Source: Sphingomonas quercus
Lineage (GTDB): Bacteria; Pseudomonadota; Alphaproteobacteria; Sphingomonadales; Sphingomonadaceae
DNA: 64,000 bases
Reading direction: 5' to 3'
NCBI RefSeq assembly: GCF_018863195.1
Contig: NZ_JAHKRT010000003.1
Location: 310,001-374,000 of the forward strand
The translations under genes and the position numbers were made by a program. Under the pieces are notes generated by a model. It saw nothing but the letters and a program-made list of their open reading frames with translations. It was not told the origin of the DNA and ran no database searches. Within the stretch, counting starts at the first letter, position 1; each line of letters opens with the position of its first letter. Shown here piece after piece: positions 9,002 to 18,504 of the stretch.

Positions 9002-9578
9002 GAGCGCCTCGTGGCCATCGTCCTCCGGGGCCCCGGGCGGCGCCGAACAGCGCCATCAGAGCACGATCGGGCAGGGGATCGAGGCGGTGTTCGACCGGCG
9101 CCGGCATCGCATCGTGGCTTACGTGCCGCCGGGGAGGGGCGCACCTATCGAAGCGCCAAAAGGCCGGCCAATCATTGCGGTCACCGGCGCCTTTGCTCCG
9201 TATCAAATCCAACTCGATGACGGCGCCTGCTTCGTGCTTGAAAGCAGCCGCGCGAGCAGATCGTACAAGGCCGGTCCAGCGGCGCGTATGCCATGCCAGC
9301 CGGCGATTCCATTCGAGCCCGTTACCCCCGTCCCACCCCGTGCCGACATGCGGCTCATCGGCACGGCCTGGGGCTTTGCGGCGTGGCGGGACGACCGCAC
9401 CGGGGGCACGGTTGTGACCGATATGCGCGCAGGCGGCCAGCCGATCCTTTTCGAGACCCAGATGGCGGCCGTCGGCATTCGTGGAATGCGCGCCATCGAT
9501 GCACCAGGGGCGATGATCAGTCTGGTCGGGCGATATGACGGCCACGACGCCGTCATTCTGTTTGATCTGTACATCTAG
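8994..9578 (+). CDS. Hypothetical protein preceding the RHS genes
   Basis: The C-terminal 150 residues look like a real beta-rich protein (strings such as GFAAWRDDRTGGTVVTD and AMISLVGRYDGHDAVILFDL), with no domain I recognise. The start is uncertain: the frame is open back to 8577, but codons before about 9050 look like a shadow of the opposite strand. ATG 8994 is a compromise. It may be a 5'-truncated gene, possibly associated with the RHS locus that follows in the same direction. Confidence 0.45.
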   Translation: MSTSASWPSSSGAPGGAEQRHQSTIGQGIEAVFDRRRHRIVAYVPPGRGAPIEAPKGRPIIAVTGAFAPYQIQLDDGACFVLESSRASRSYKAGPAARMPCQPAIPFEPVTPVPPRADMRLIGTAWGFAAWRDDRTGGTVVTDMRAGGQPILFETQMAAVGIRGMRAIDAPGAMISLVGRYDGHDAVILFDLYI

Positions 9579-9727
9579 ATTGCGCGGATGCGACACGGCC
9601 ATCGACCGCTTTGCGGGGAATCCCGACGTCTGCCGATGGCCGCAAAGGACGTGAAAACCCCTTGCGATGTAGGATCGAGGGGTATCTGTTCTTCTTATGT
9701 TCGCACGATGCGAATCGGAGGAGGACA

Positions 9728-9940
9728 ATGCGAAACAGATTATTCTGCATCGGCTTGATCATCTTTGGCGGAGCCACCGGCGCGATCGCAGCCGAGACGA
9801 TCACCTACAGCTATGACGCCCAAGGGCGGCTCGTGCAGGTCGCCCACTCAGGCAGTGTGAACAACGGCCAGGCGACGACCTACGCACATGACAATGCCGA
9901 CAACCGGACCAGCGTGGCGGTGAGCGGCGCTTCCCACTGA
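9728..9940 (+). CDS. Small secreted YD-repeat protein, 70 aa
   Basis: ATG 9728 follows a strong GGAGGA site. The product has a signal peptide (MRNRLFCIGLIIFGGATGAI, cleavage after AIAA) and then a single RHS/YD repeat (TYSYDAQGRLVQVAHSG) plus an Asp/Asn-rich tail. The repeat is nearly the same as one inside the 1401-aa RHS protein that starts 60 bp downstream. The gene is complete, not cut by the window, so it is either a truncated RHS duplicate or a deliberate small partner. Function unknown. Confidence 0.65.
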   Translation: MRNRLFCIGLIIFGGATGAIAAETITYSYDAQGRLVQVAHSGSVNNGQATTYAHDNADNRTSVAVSGASH

Positions 9941-9999
9941 CGATCCGGGGCCGGGCGCCCCGATCCCGGCGCCCATGCTGGCGCCACCAGACAAAGGAT

Positions 10000-12900
10000 A
10001 TGATGATGAAGAGGCTCGATTCCGAGAACGGCTTCGTGCGCCCGCGACAGGCGCGCACGGCCATGTCTCGCCACACCGGTTTTGCGCTGGCCGCCCTGCT
10101 GGGCTCGGCCTCGTTGCCGACCCTCGTTCAGGCGCAGATCGTGGCGCCTGCTCCGGTGCCGGTACGGCAGGTGATCGACGCGAACGGTGTCGACCTGTTT
10201 GCCGGCACGTTCAATTTCAGCGCGCCCTCAATGACCATCGGCCATGGCGACGCGACCATGGCCTATACCAGGCGCTGGGCCGGCAATGGCTGGACGGATG
10301 AGTATAACGTCTATCTCTATAAGAACGGCAGCACGCTTACCGTCAGCCTCGGCGGACAATCGGACAGCTTCACGGTATCCGGCTCCACCTTCACGCCAAC
10401 GGAGGGCAATGGCTCGACGCTTACCTTCAACGGCACGAACATCTACACCTATTCCCGCGCCGACGGCATGGTGATCCATTTCAACAAGACCTACGGCAAG
10501 CGCATTTCCGACACGTTCAACGAAGGCCTGGCTTCCGACATCACCTATGCCTCTGGTGCCCAGGTCTCCCTCACCTACACGACGGTGATGCCCTGCGCGA
10601 CGTGGAAAGAACTCAGCGATGGCCCCGTCTGTACGTCGCGCTACACGCTGTCCCGGCTGCAGTCCGCCGGCAACGCCTATGGTTATCGCGTTGTCTACGG
10701 CTATGCCGAGGATAATTACGACGACAGTATCGGTGTGGACAACAGCCTCTGGTCAACCCTTACCTCGGTGAGGGTCGACAACGTCGCCACGGGCGCCAAC
10801 GGCCTTGCCTCGACGGGGCTCAACACGACCTGGATTGTCGGCGGCGAGAGATTTGAGACCGTCACGGACCCGCTTGGCCACGCCACGCAGTTCCACCTCA
10901 ACCCTACTGGCCAGCTGATCGGCATCCGGACGCCGACGAGCGCCTCCGAGAATGTGACATTGGGCTATGCGGCCGGCCGCATATCGAGTGTGACGACGCC
11001 CGCCGGCACCGTCAGCTATGCGGCTGTCGATGCCGGCGGCGCGCGCACCGTCACCGCGACCGACGGGCTCAGCCACAGCACGACCTATGTCTTCGACATC
11101 GCGTCGCGCCGCATGACATCGACGACCAATGCACTCAGCGAGACCACCAGCTACAGCTATGACGGTAACGGCCGGCTGGTGCAGGTCACGCGCCCGGAAG
11201 GCGACTATACTCACTACACCTATGACGGCCGCGGCAACCTGACCGAGACCCGCATCGTCGCCAAGCCCGGCCCTGCGCCGCAGCCGGCCGATATCGTGAT
11301 CAGTGCGAGCTTTCCGTCCAGCTGCCTGACCACGGCAGCCTGCAACAAGCCGAGCACCACCACCGACGCGCGAGGTAACGTCACCTCCTACAGCTACGAT
11401 ATCGATACCGGCCAGATTCAGTCGATGACGCGGCCCGCTGTCAACGGCGTCTCGCCGCAGACTCGCTATGGCTATTTCAGCATCGGAGGCGTCAGCCTGC
11501 TCACCGATATTTCGTCCTGCCAGAAGTCCGCGTCCTGCGCAGGCACGGCCGATGAGGTGAAGATCCATATCAGCCACGACGCGAACAAGCAGCCCAACAG
11601 CATTACCACCAGCGCCGGCGACAATTCACTCTCCGCGACCACAGCCACAGGCTATGACTATCGCGGCAACGTGATCGCGGTCGATGGTCCGCTTGCCGGC
11701 GGTGCCGATACGACGGTGACGACCTATAACGCGATGCGCCAGCCGATGGTGACGGTCGAGCCCGATCCCGATGGCAGCGGCCCGCGCCGCAGCCGCGCGG
11801 CGAGCCGCACGTACGACGCCGAAGGGCGGCTGACGAGCGTCGCCCGCGGCACCGCCAATGCGGATGGGAGCGGCTTCGTGTCGCTGCAGGAGAGCCGCGC
11901 CAGCTATGACGGGGCGGGTCGCATGCTGACGCAAAGCCTCACCTCGGGCGGCACCACCCACAGCCTGCGTCAGTACAGCTATGACACCGCCAGCCGCCTC
12001 GATTGCGCGACGCTGCGCATGAACCCCGCCGCGTTCGGCGCGCTGCCCGCATCAGCCTGCACGGCGGGCACGGCCGGCAGCTTCGGTCCGGACCGCATCA
12101 CGAAATATGGCTATGACGCCGCTGATCGCCAGACCAGCGTGACCACAGCCCTCGGCACGAGCGCGGCGCAGACCATCTCGACGAGCTGGACCGCCAATGG
12201 CCGGCAGGCAAGCCTGACCGACGGTAAGGGCAATGTCACGGCCTTCGCCTATGATCGGTTCGATCGACTGTTCCGCACCTACTATCCCAATCAGGCCGGC
12301 GGCGGCAGCTCGACGACCGATTATGAGGAGCTGACCTATGATCCCGCGTCCAATGTCAGCGTCCGCCGGCTGCGCAACGGCAACACCATTGCCTACTTCT
12401 ATGACGCGCTGAACCGGCTGAGCACCAAGAACCTGCCGACGGGCAACAGCAATCTCAACCCGGCCTACAGCTACGACAATTTTGACCGGATCGTCACGGC
12501 GACGAACGCCAACGACCTGTACAATACGTCCACCGCGTTCACCTATGATGCGCTCGGACGCAAGACGTCGGAGACGTCCGGGCTGAACGGCACCAGCCTG
12601 ACCAAGACGATGGGCTACGATCTCGCCGGGCACCGCACGCGGCTGACCTGGCCCGACAATTTCTCGGTCTATTTTGATTATGACCCGAGCGGCATGACGA
12701 CCTCGGTCCACGAGGACGGCGCGACCTCCGGTCCCGGCCTGCTGGCGACCTTCGGCTATGATGATCTCGGGCGGCGTACCACGCTCACCCGGGGCAATGG
12801 CACGATGACCAGCTATGGTTATGACGACGCCTCGCGGCTGACCGCCCTGTCGCAGGACATGCCGGGCAGTGGCTGGGACCAGATCCAGGGCTTCAGCTAC

Positions 12901-14205
12901 AATCCCGCCGGCCAGATCATGCAGCAGACGCGCTCGAACGATCTCTACGCCTATACCGGCGCGGCAAACGGAGCGGCGAGCTATGGCACGAACGGGCTGA
13001 ACCAATATACGCCGCCGGCCCCGGGCGTCGCCTCGCCGGGCTATGATCCGCGCGGCAACCTCAGCTCGCTCGGCGGGCTGGCGCTCAGCTACAGCGCAGA
13101 GAATGAGCTGGTGCTGGCCGGCACCAGCCGCTTCTACTACGACGCGCTGCATCGACTGGTGTACAGCAGCGGCGTGTCCGCTCGGTCCGATCGCGATGGC
13201 GATGACCTGATCGCAATGTATGATGCCTCAGGCAACCTGCTTCGCCGCTTCGTGTTCGGCCCGGGCGTGGACGAACCGCTGGTCTGGTATAATGGCACCG
13301 GCACGGCGGATCGCCGCTGGCTGCACGCCGACGAGCGGGGCTCGATCACCGCGATCACCAATGCCACCGGCGGCGTGCTGTCGATCAACACCTATGACGA
13401 ATATGGCAACCCGGGCGCGGGCAATCAGGGCCGGTTCCAATATACCGGACAGGCCTGGCAATCGGAGGCCGGAATGTATTATTACAAGGCCCGTATGTAC
13501 GTACCCAGCCTCGGCCGCTTCGCCCAGACCGACCCGATCGGCTATGCCGCCGGCCCCAACCTCTATAATTATGTCGGCAGCGATCCGATCAATGCCACCG
13601 ATCCGATGGGGCTCGATACCACATCCAATGGCGGTCGGGGCACGGCCAACCCGGGTTGCGCCACGGATCTCGGCGTAACCTATTGTGGTGGGACCGGCGG
13701 CCCCTCGGATGCCGGGGAGATCATCCTCACGCCGCCTCCCGCGCCCTCTGCCGTCACGGGCTCACTTTCCACCGGCTACGTTGGCGTACAGGGCGGCATC
13801 AGCTTGGCTGGAGCCGCAGGATCGCCGCAAAAGGACAAGTCCACTTTCGATAAGTTCAAGGACTGTGCTGCTGCCCAGTACGGGCTTGGGGACGGGAAGG
13901 CTGAAGCCGGTCTCGATCTAGCAAAGATTGGTTCGGAGATCGCTTCCTTGCCGGTGTTCAAGCCGCTTGTCGGGATACCCGTCATTGGGGAGTCTTCGAG
14001 CTTTACCAATGTTCTGAATTACACCTCGTTTAAGCTAGGATTGAATGCGCGTTTCGAAGGCGCTGCGGCGCGATCCTTTACCAAGGCAGCGTTCGGAAGT
14101 GTGCGCATCGCAACGGTGCTTGGTAGGGCAAATGTGGTGATCGGTGGAGCATTGCTGGCCTACGATGCAGCCGCTATCGGCATCTGCACGGCGAGGGGTG
14201 ACTAG
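10000..14205 (+). CDS. RHS-repeat protein with RHS core and variable C-terminus, 1401 aa
   Basis: Start ATG 10000 follows AAAGGA. A basic N-terminus and hydrophobic segment (HTGFALAALLGSASLPTLVQ) with AQA predict Sec export. From about residue 150 to 1170 there are many YD repeats (SYSYDGNGRLVQV, TYDGRGNLTETR), which form a beta-cocoon shell in this family. The RHS core ends with GRFAQTDPIGYAAGPNLYNYVGS at about 1180-1200, after which the sequence is lineage-specific. The last 190 residues hold a Gly-rich linker and a helical, partly hydrophobic tail (VVIGGALLAYDAAAIGICTA) with no catalytic motif that I recognise. RHS tips are often polymorphic toxins; a small gene one base downstream fits an immunity or partner role. 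Confidence 0.9.
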   Translation: MMMKRLDSENGFVRPRQARTAMSRHTGFALAALLGSASLPTLVQAQIVAPAPVPVRQVIDANGVDLFAGTFNFSAPSMTIGHGDATMAYTRRWAGNGWTDEYNVYLYKNGSTLTVSLGGQSDSFTVSGSTFTPTEGNGSTLTFNGTNIYTYSRADGMVIHFNKTYGKRISDTFNEGLASDITYASGAQVSLTYTTVMPCATWKELSDGPVCTSRYTLSRLQSAGNAYGYRVVYGYAEDNYDDSIGVDNSLWSTLTSVRVDNVATGANGLASTGLNTTWIVGGERFETVTDPLGHATQFHLNPTGQLIGIRTPTSASENVTLGYAAGRISSVTTPAGTVSYAAVDAGGARTVTATDGLSHSTTYVFDIASRRMTSTTNALSETTSYSYDGNGRLVQVTRPEGDYTHYTYDGRGNLTETRIVAKPGPAPQPADIVISASFPSSCLTTAACNKPSTTTDARGNVTSYSYDIDTGQIQSMTRPAVNGVSPQTRYGYFSIGGVSLLTDISSCQKSASCAGTADEVKIHISHDANKQPNSITTSAGDNSLSATTATGYDYRGNVIAVDGPLAGGADTTVTTYNAMRQPMVTVEPDPDGSGPRRSRAASRTYDAEGRLTSVARGTANADGSGFVSLQESRASYDGAGRMLTQSLTSGGTTHSLRQYSYDTASRLDCATLRMNPAAFGALPASACTAGTAGSFGPDRITKYGYDAADRQTSVTTALGTSAAQTISTSWTANGRQASLTDGKGNVTAFAYDRFDRLFRTYYPNQAGGGSSTTDYEELTYDPASNVSVRRLRNGNTIAYFYDALNRLSTKNLPTGNSNLNPAYSYDNFDRIVTATNANDLYNTSTAFTYDALGRKTSETSGLNGTSLTKTMGYDLAGHRTRLTWPDNFSVYFDYDPSGMTTSVHEDGATSGPGLLATFGYDDLGRRTTLTRGNGTMTSYGYDDASRLTALSQDMPGSGWDQIQGFSYNPAGQIMQQTRSNDLYAYTGAANGAASYGTNGLNQYTPPAPGVASPGYDPRGNLSSLGGLALSYSAENELVLAGTSRFYYDALHRLVYSSGVSARSDRDGDDLIAMYDASGNLLRRFVFGPGVDEPLVWYNGTGTADRRWLHADERGSITAITNATGGVLSINTYDEYGNPGAGNQGRFQYTGQAWQSEAGMYYYKARMYVPSLGRFAQTDPIGYAAGPNLYNYVGSDPINATDPMGLDTTSNGGRGTANPGCATDLGVTYCGGTGGPSDAGEIILTPPPAPSAVTGSLSTGYVGVQGGISLAGAAGSPQKDKSTFDKFKDCAAAQYGLGDGKAEAGLDLAKIGSEIASLPVFKPLVGIPVIGESSSFTNVLNYTSFKLGLNARFEGAAARSFTKAAFGSVRIATVLGRANVVIGGALLAYDAAAIGICTARGD

Positions 14206-14206
14206 A

Positions 14207-14467
14207 ATGGCGCAGGGCATAACCAAGTCAGAATTGGCCGCCGTCATACACGATGAGGTCGCGAAGTATGTGGACCGTGAATTTGGCGATGGGGAAGGCT
14301 TCGTATCCGATCTAGAGCTTGCATCGGACGACCTGAGCGCCATCGCTCTCACCTTAGAGAAGCGGTTCAACGTGAAGATCGAGCGCCGTCGCTATCGCGA
14401 AGTGTCAAACGTCGATGATTATGCGGATTTGTTCGCGGAAGCGTTGGGCGGAGGCGAAGCAAGATAA
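14207..14467 (+). CDS. ACP-like small protein, possible RHS partner or immunity protein
   Basis: Begins one base after the RHS stop, so it is almost certainly co-translated. The 86-aa acidic, helical product resembles acyl carrier proteins in length and pattern (DLELASDDLSAIALTLEKRF, then VSNVDDYADLFAEAL). The phosphopantetheine site DSL is replaced by SDD, so carrier function is doubtful. In RHS loci the gene directly downstream usually encodes the immunity protein; that role is inferred from position. It may instead be a degenerate carrier-fold adaptor. Confidence 0.65.
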   Translation: MAQGITKSELAAVIHDEVAKYVDREFGDGEGFVSDLELASDDLSAIALTLEKRFNVKIERRRYREVSNVDDYADLFAEALGGGEAR

Positions 14468-14528
14468 AAGGAATGACTCCCCTGCAGGCTAACCTATTGT
14501 CTGCACATCCTAATTTAGCGAGATATAC

Positions 14529-14555
14529 GGCACCGTCAGCGAGACTGGCGGTGCC
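14529..14555 (+). terminator. Hairpin after the RHS operon
   Basis: GGCACCGTCAG and CTGGCGGTGCC form an 11-bp stem with one mismatched pair and a 5-base loop. No T tract follows. Position, 62 bases past the last gene, suggests a transcript end or processing site. Confidence 0.4.
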
Positions 14556-14561
14556 GTCTAG

Positions 14562-15970
14562 CGTGCGCGCCGTTCGCTCGACAATGCGATGAAGGGTGCC
14601 GAACGCGCCGCGGCGCTGACCCAGCGCCTGCTCGCCTTCTCCCGCCGGCAGCCGCTGGCGCCCAAGCCGATTGACGTTGATCGGCTGGCGGCTGGCATGT
14701 CCGATCTACTTCAGCGCTCCATTGGCGAACGGGTGCGGCTTGAAATCGTTACGGCGCCGGGCCTATGGCGGGTGGAGGCGGACCCCAACCAGCTCGAGAG
14801 TGCGATTGTCAATCTCGCGGTGAACGCGCGCGATGCGATGCCGAACGGTGGCCATCTTACGATGGAGACCGCTAACTCCCGGCTTGATGAAGGATATGCC
14901 GCCGCTCAAGCCGAGGTGCCGCCGGGGCAATATGTCATGATCGCGGTGACCGACACCGGATCGGGCATGCCCAAGGAGGTGATCGACCGCGCGTTCGAGC
15001 CCTTCTACACCACCAAGGAGGTCGGCAAGGGCACGGGGCTCGGGCTGTCGATGGTCTATGGATTCGTCAAGCAATCCCGTGGCCATGTGAAGATCTATTC
15101 GGAAGAGGGGCGGGGAACCACGATCAAGGTCTATCTGCCGCGCCTGTTGCGGGATTCCGTGCCCGAACAGCTCCCTGCGGCGAGGCCAGCTTCGAAGGAA
15201 GTGTCGAGCGTGAGACGATCCTCGTCGTCGAGGATGATGATGATGTGCGCGCCTATACCGTAGAGACGCTGCGCGAGCTTGGTTATCGCGTGCTCGAAGC
15301 CCATGACGGACCGGCGGCGCTGCGGCTGCTCGAGCGGCAGGAGGGCCCGATCGATTTGCTGTTCACCGACGTGGTGATGCCCGAGATGACCGGAAGCGAA
15401 CTGGCGGCGGAAGCCCGCAAGGCCCAGCCTGGGCTGCGGGTCCTCTACACGTCGGGATATACCCGCAACGCTATCGTGCATGGCGGACGCCTGGACCCAG
15501 GGGTCGAGGTGATCGTCAAGCCATTTACCTTCGAGGCGCTAGCTCAGAAAGTCCGCGATCAGCTCGATGCGGGGCGCACCAAGTGCGTCCTGATCGTTGA
15601 GGGGGAGCCGGCGGTACGGATCCTCGCCGCCGAGGTGCTGCGCGGCCTGGGCTTGCGCGCTGAGGAAGCTGCGACCGGATCGGAGGCGCTGAACAAGGTG
15701 CGCGCGGCCCAAGGAAGCTATGATGCGGTCATCCTTGAGGACGTGTTGACGGATATTTCGGGGGAGGACCTGAGGGCTGAACTCCGGGCGTTGCACGCCC
15801 AGCTTCCCCTCGTGGTCACAGTTCGCGAGCAAGCAGCCGGATTACGGGAGCGTCTGCGCGATGACCGGTGTACTGTTGTGATCCCACGTCCATATTCGGG
15901 GGCGGAGCTCCAAGAGGCGCTCCAGAAATTATCCATAGAATGCGACATACCGCCCAAGGGCCTTAGCTGA
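14562..15970 (+). pseudogene. Remnant of a hybrid histidine kinase with two receiver domains
   Basis: Bases 14562-15200 encode the end of a HisKA helix (ERAAALTQRLLAFSRRQPLA) and a complete HATPase_c domain with N, G1 and G2 boxes (NLAVNARDAM, DTGSGM, GKGTGLGLSM). From about 15200 the homology continues one frame over: receiver 1 (ETILVVEDDDDV, FTDVVMPEMTG, KPFTFEAL) and receiver 2 (CVLIVEGEPAV, LEDVLTDISGE). The sensor part and phospho-accepting His box are missing before a TAG at 14559, and a frameshift near 15185-15210 separates kinase from receivers. Both defects argue for a dead gene. Receiver 2 has EGEP where D-D would normally be. Confidence 0.8.
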
Positions 15971-16214
15971 ATCTATATGCACGAGCCTGCGACTACGCGC
16001 AGCTGACGGTGCCCAGTAGCCCGACCGTGCGCTCACGGCGGTCCTGTGTCTCTGAACCCCGCACCGTGATGGGCCGCATATAGTCAGCCATCGGGGCCGA
16101 ACGACGGGGGGCTGCGGCGTGGGCCGACCGGCGCCATGCGTTCCTCTTCTCGAGAGTCGCCCCCCCGGCGGTGCTGAGCGTTGCCTGTCGAGGAGAGCTT
16201 CAACATAAGGGGCT

Positions 16215-16871
16215 ATGACGGAAACACCCGAGCGCATTCAACGCAACGTCTTAGCTGTCGCCGAGCGCCGCCTGCTAACCTGGCTTTGCGGCCGAATGCC
16301 GAGCTGGGTGACACCGGATCGACTGACGAGCCTCGGGATGGTCGGGTCAGTAATGGTCTTCGTGGGCTATGCGGCAAGCGAATGGGCGGCAGCCTGGCTG
16401 TGGTTGGCAATCTTCGGCTATCTCGTTCACTGGTTTGGCGACTCCATGGATGGCAGCCTCGCACGATTCCGTCGGGTGGAGAGACCGAACTACGGATATT
16501 TTCTGGATCATAGCTGCGATGGGGTTGCCACCGTCCTCATCATCGGGGGGATCGGGTGCAGTCCGTTCGTCAGACTTGATGTCGCTCTTTTTGCCGCAAT
16601 CGGATACCTTCTCCTATCCGTCCACGCCTATCTAGCGGCGAAGGTTTGCGGCGAGCTCAAGCTCTCCTACCTTGCCGCAGGGCCTACAGAGCTTCGCCTG
16701 ATGCTCATTGGGCTGACACTTGCGATGCTGCTCCTTGACGATGCCCCGGATGTTTTCGGACAGATGTCGGGCTTCGACGTTTTCGTCGGGGTGGCCGGTG
16801 CGGTCCTGGTCCTCCTGTTTCTCAATCAATCCATTCTCACGTGCCGACGCCTTGCGCCACTTGAGCCATGA
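16215..16871 (+). CDS. CDP-alcohol phosphatidyltransferase family membrane protein
   Basis: Integral membrane enzyme that moves a phosphatidyl group from a CDP-linked lipid to an alcohol. The full motif DxxDGxxAR(x9)GxxxDxxxD is present: D76, D79-G80, A83-R84, G94, D98, D102. About five or six hydrophobic segments follow or flank it. At 218 aa it has normal family length. It stands alone between a dead kinase and a TraB/GumN gene, so the acceptor alcohol (inositol, glycerol phosphate or other) is not indicated. Confidence 0.8.
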   Translation: MTETPERIQRNVLAVAERRLLTWLCGRMPSWVTPDRLTSLGMVGSVMVFVGYAASEWAAAWLWLAIFGYLVHWFGDSMDGSLARFRRVERPNYGYFLDHSCDGVATVLIIGGIGCSPFVRLDVALFAAIGYLLLSVHAYLAAKVCGELKLSYLAAGPTELRLMLIGLTLAMLLLDDAPDVFGQMSGFDVFVGVAGAVLVLLFLNQSILTCRRLAPLEP

Positions 16872-17010
16872 CCGCTGCACCCGGATAGGTTGTTTGCAAC
16901 CAACTCGCCTCCGGAGAGGGGCGGATCTCTGGCATTTGTAGGGCATGTGCTGCCTACGAGAGCCACAGATGGGTTGTGCGTCCGACTGTGTATTGCTAGC
17001 GTAATACACC

Positions 17011-17910
17011 ATGGTTGATGAATCTCATCCACTGCTCGATGCTCAAATCAGTAGGCGGCAGGTCCTTGGCAGTTCGGCCCTGGCTCTATCTGCTGCGCCA
17101 GCCATCGGGGCGGTTGCTCACGCAGCGCCGCTATGGACCGTGCGAAAGGGTGGCAGGAGCATATACGTACTCGGTGAGAGCCTGCCCCGTCCAATCGACT
17201 GGCACAATCCGATCGTCGAGGCGCTATTGCTGCGGTGCGGGCGCCTCTGGACGGAAACGAACCAAATCTATCGAAACGCAGCCACGGATTTGGCGAAGGC
17301 GTTTGGGATGTCCGGCTCATCCTCGCCACTGGGGCTGCTGAGCCCAGCACAGATGGCGCGGGTAAAGAAGGCGGCAGCCATGTCGCATGTTTCGCTTGAT
17401 GAGCTGGACGGCGCGCGACCCTGGCTGGTCGGCGCCACCCTCGAGGATGCTGGCTACCAAACCGCGGGGTTGATCGGAAAATCCGCCAACGCGATTCTGA
17501 GCGCCCAGGCAATGGCTGCCGATATCCCTGTCTCCAGCGAATTTGCAGTGAAGGACGACGTTTTCGCGTGGTTCGGCGGCATGACAGCCCAGCAAGACGC
17601 CCAGTTTCTTTGCTTTTGTGCAGACGGCGTGGTTCTCGGCCGTGCCGGATCCGAGCGGATATCGGCCAGCTGGCTATCCGGTCAGCTTGGGCCGGCCCTG
17701 GATTTCGTTCGCCACGAGGAGCGTGAATATCCCGAGCTGTACGAGAAGCTTACGGTCGCTCGTAACCACGGCTGGATACCGCGGTTCGAAGGCATGCTAC
17801 GCGAGCCGAAGCCGACGCTCGTTGTCGTAGGTCTTTATCATCTGGTCGGGCCCGAAAGCCTGCTCGTACAGGCGAGGAACGCCGGCTTTACGGTCTCGTA
17901 TGGCATATAA
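17011..17910 (+). CDS. TraB/GumN-family protein with twin-arginine signal
   Basis: The N-terminus has a Tat-like signal (SRRQVLGSSALALSAAPAIG, cleavage near AHA at about residue 38). The mature part matches the TraB/GumN fold: a first strand APLWTVRKGGRSIYVLGES, a helix pair, and a C-terminal motif VVVGLYHLVGPESLL that replaces the usual GxxHLxG. The family holds putative metalloproteases; the first conserved motif, normally GTxH, reads GESLP here, so activity is uncertain. Periplasmic location is inferred from the signal. Confidence 0.65.
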   Translation: MVDESHPLLDAQISRRQVLGSSALALSAAPAIGAVAHAAPLWTVRKGGRSIYVLGESLPRPIDWHNPIVEALLLRCGRLWTETNQIYRNAATDLAKAFGMSGSSSPLGLLSPAQMARVKKAAAMSHVSLDELDGARPWLVGATLEDAGYQTAGLIGKSANAILSAQAMAADIPVSSEFAVKDDVFAWFGGMTAQQDAQFLCFCADGVVLGRAGSERISASWLSGQLGPALDFVRHEEREYPELYEKLTVARNHGWIPRFEGMLREPKPTLVVVGLYHLVGPESLLVQARNAGFTVSYGI

Positions 17911-18341
17911 ACTCGGATCTGTCCTCGTCGATCGGAATAAGTGCCCCTAGCCGGCTTACTCTCTCGTCTGATTGGATGTCCGCTTTCGTGATTGCCTTCT
18001 AGTGCCACGAACGGCCTGAATGGGCGCGAAGCGGTCTTCGCTGATCACCATGCCAGATAAGTGCTGAGAACCTCCAACCGGAAAGAGCACTCCGTTCGAA
18101 TGGAGCGGAAGTGGGTCGTAATTCGCACGGAGCGGGTGACGACCTGACCTGGTAATCCGTCGGGCTCTCGACAGTGGAAGGGCACTCAAGCTGCCTCCAT
18201 CGGAGCCCAACAGTGACCACGTTATCTGATCTGCAGTCAGTCCTTCTCATCGCCGCGGTCAAGCGGTCGGATGGCGCTCTACCACCGCCCCCCTCGACGA
18301 ATACGGTCACACCGCGGGTAGAAGGGCGAGCGTCGGGCGGA
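17911..18341. other. Intergenic region, no clear gene
   Basis: The frames on both strands lack ribosome sites and protein-like composition. Nothing recognisable until the regulatory sites that begin at 18342. Confidence 0.4.
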
Positions 18342-18391
18342 TGCTGCAGATGCGACAGGCGGCGAGTGGCGATGCTGTGATTGCACCAGCC
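18342..18391 (+). promoter_or_regulatory. Tandem putative activator sites upstream of the TonB receptor
   Basis: Two similar 19-bp sites, TGCTGCAGATGCGACAGGC (18342-18360) and TGCTGTGATTGCACCAGCC (18373-18391), start 31 bp apart. The second ends 51 bp before the -24 element at 18442. The same pair with the same 31-bp offset occurs before the two other sigma-54 promoter regions of this window, so I read them as enhancer sites of the activator encoded at 28419-29528. Confidence 0.65.
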
Positions 18392-18441
18392 TTGTCGCCA
18401 TTTTCTACTCAATATCATTAGAATACAACGCACTATCCATC

Positions 18442-18456
18442 TGGCATAGTCATTGC
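18442..18456 (+). promoter_or_regulatory. Sigma-54 promoter of the TonB-dependent receptor gene
   Basis: TGGCATAGTCATTGC matches the -24/-12 consensus TGGCAC-N5-TTGC at every position but one (T for C at the sixth base). Transcription would start near 18468, leaving a leader of about 37 bases before the TTG start codon. Confidence 0.75.
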
Positions 18457-18504
18457 TTCCCGATGGTCATCCGCGCATTTCCGCGCCAATGACTGGGGAA
18501 TTTC

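Noticed and set aside
12052-13152. Long antisense frame opposite the RHS repeats
   Set aside because: Repetitive YD-repeat codons produce open antisense frames. Composition is not protein-like.
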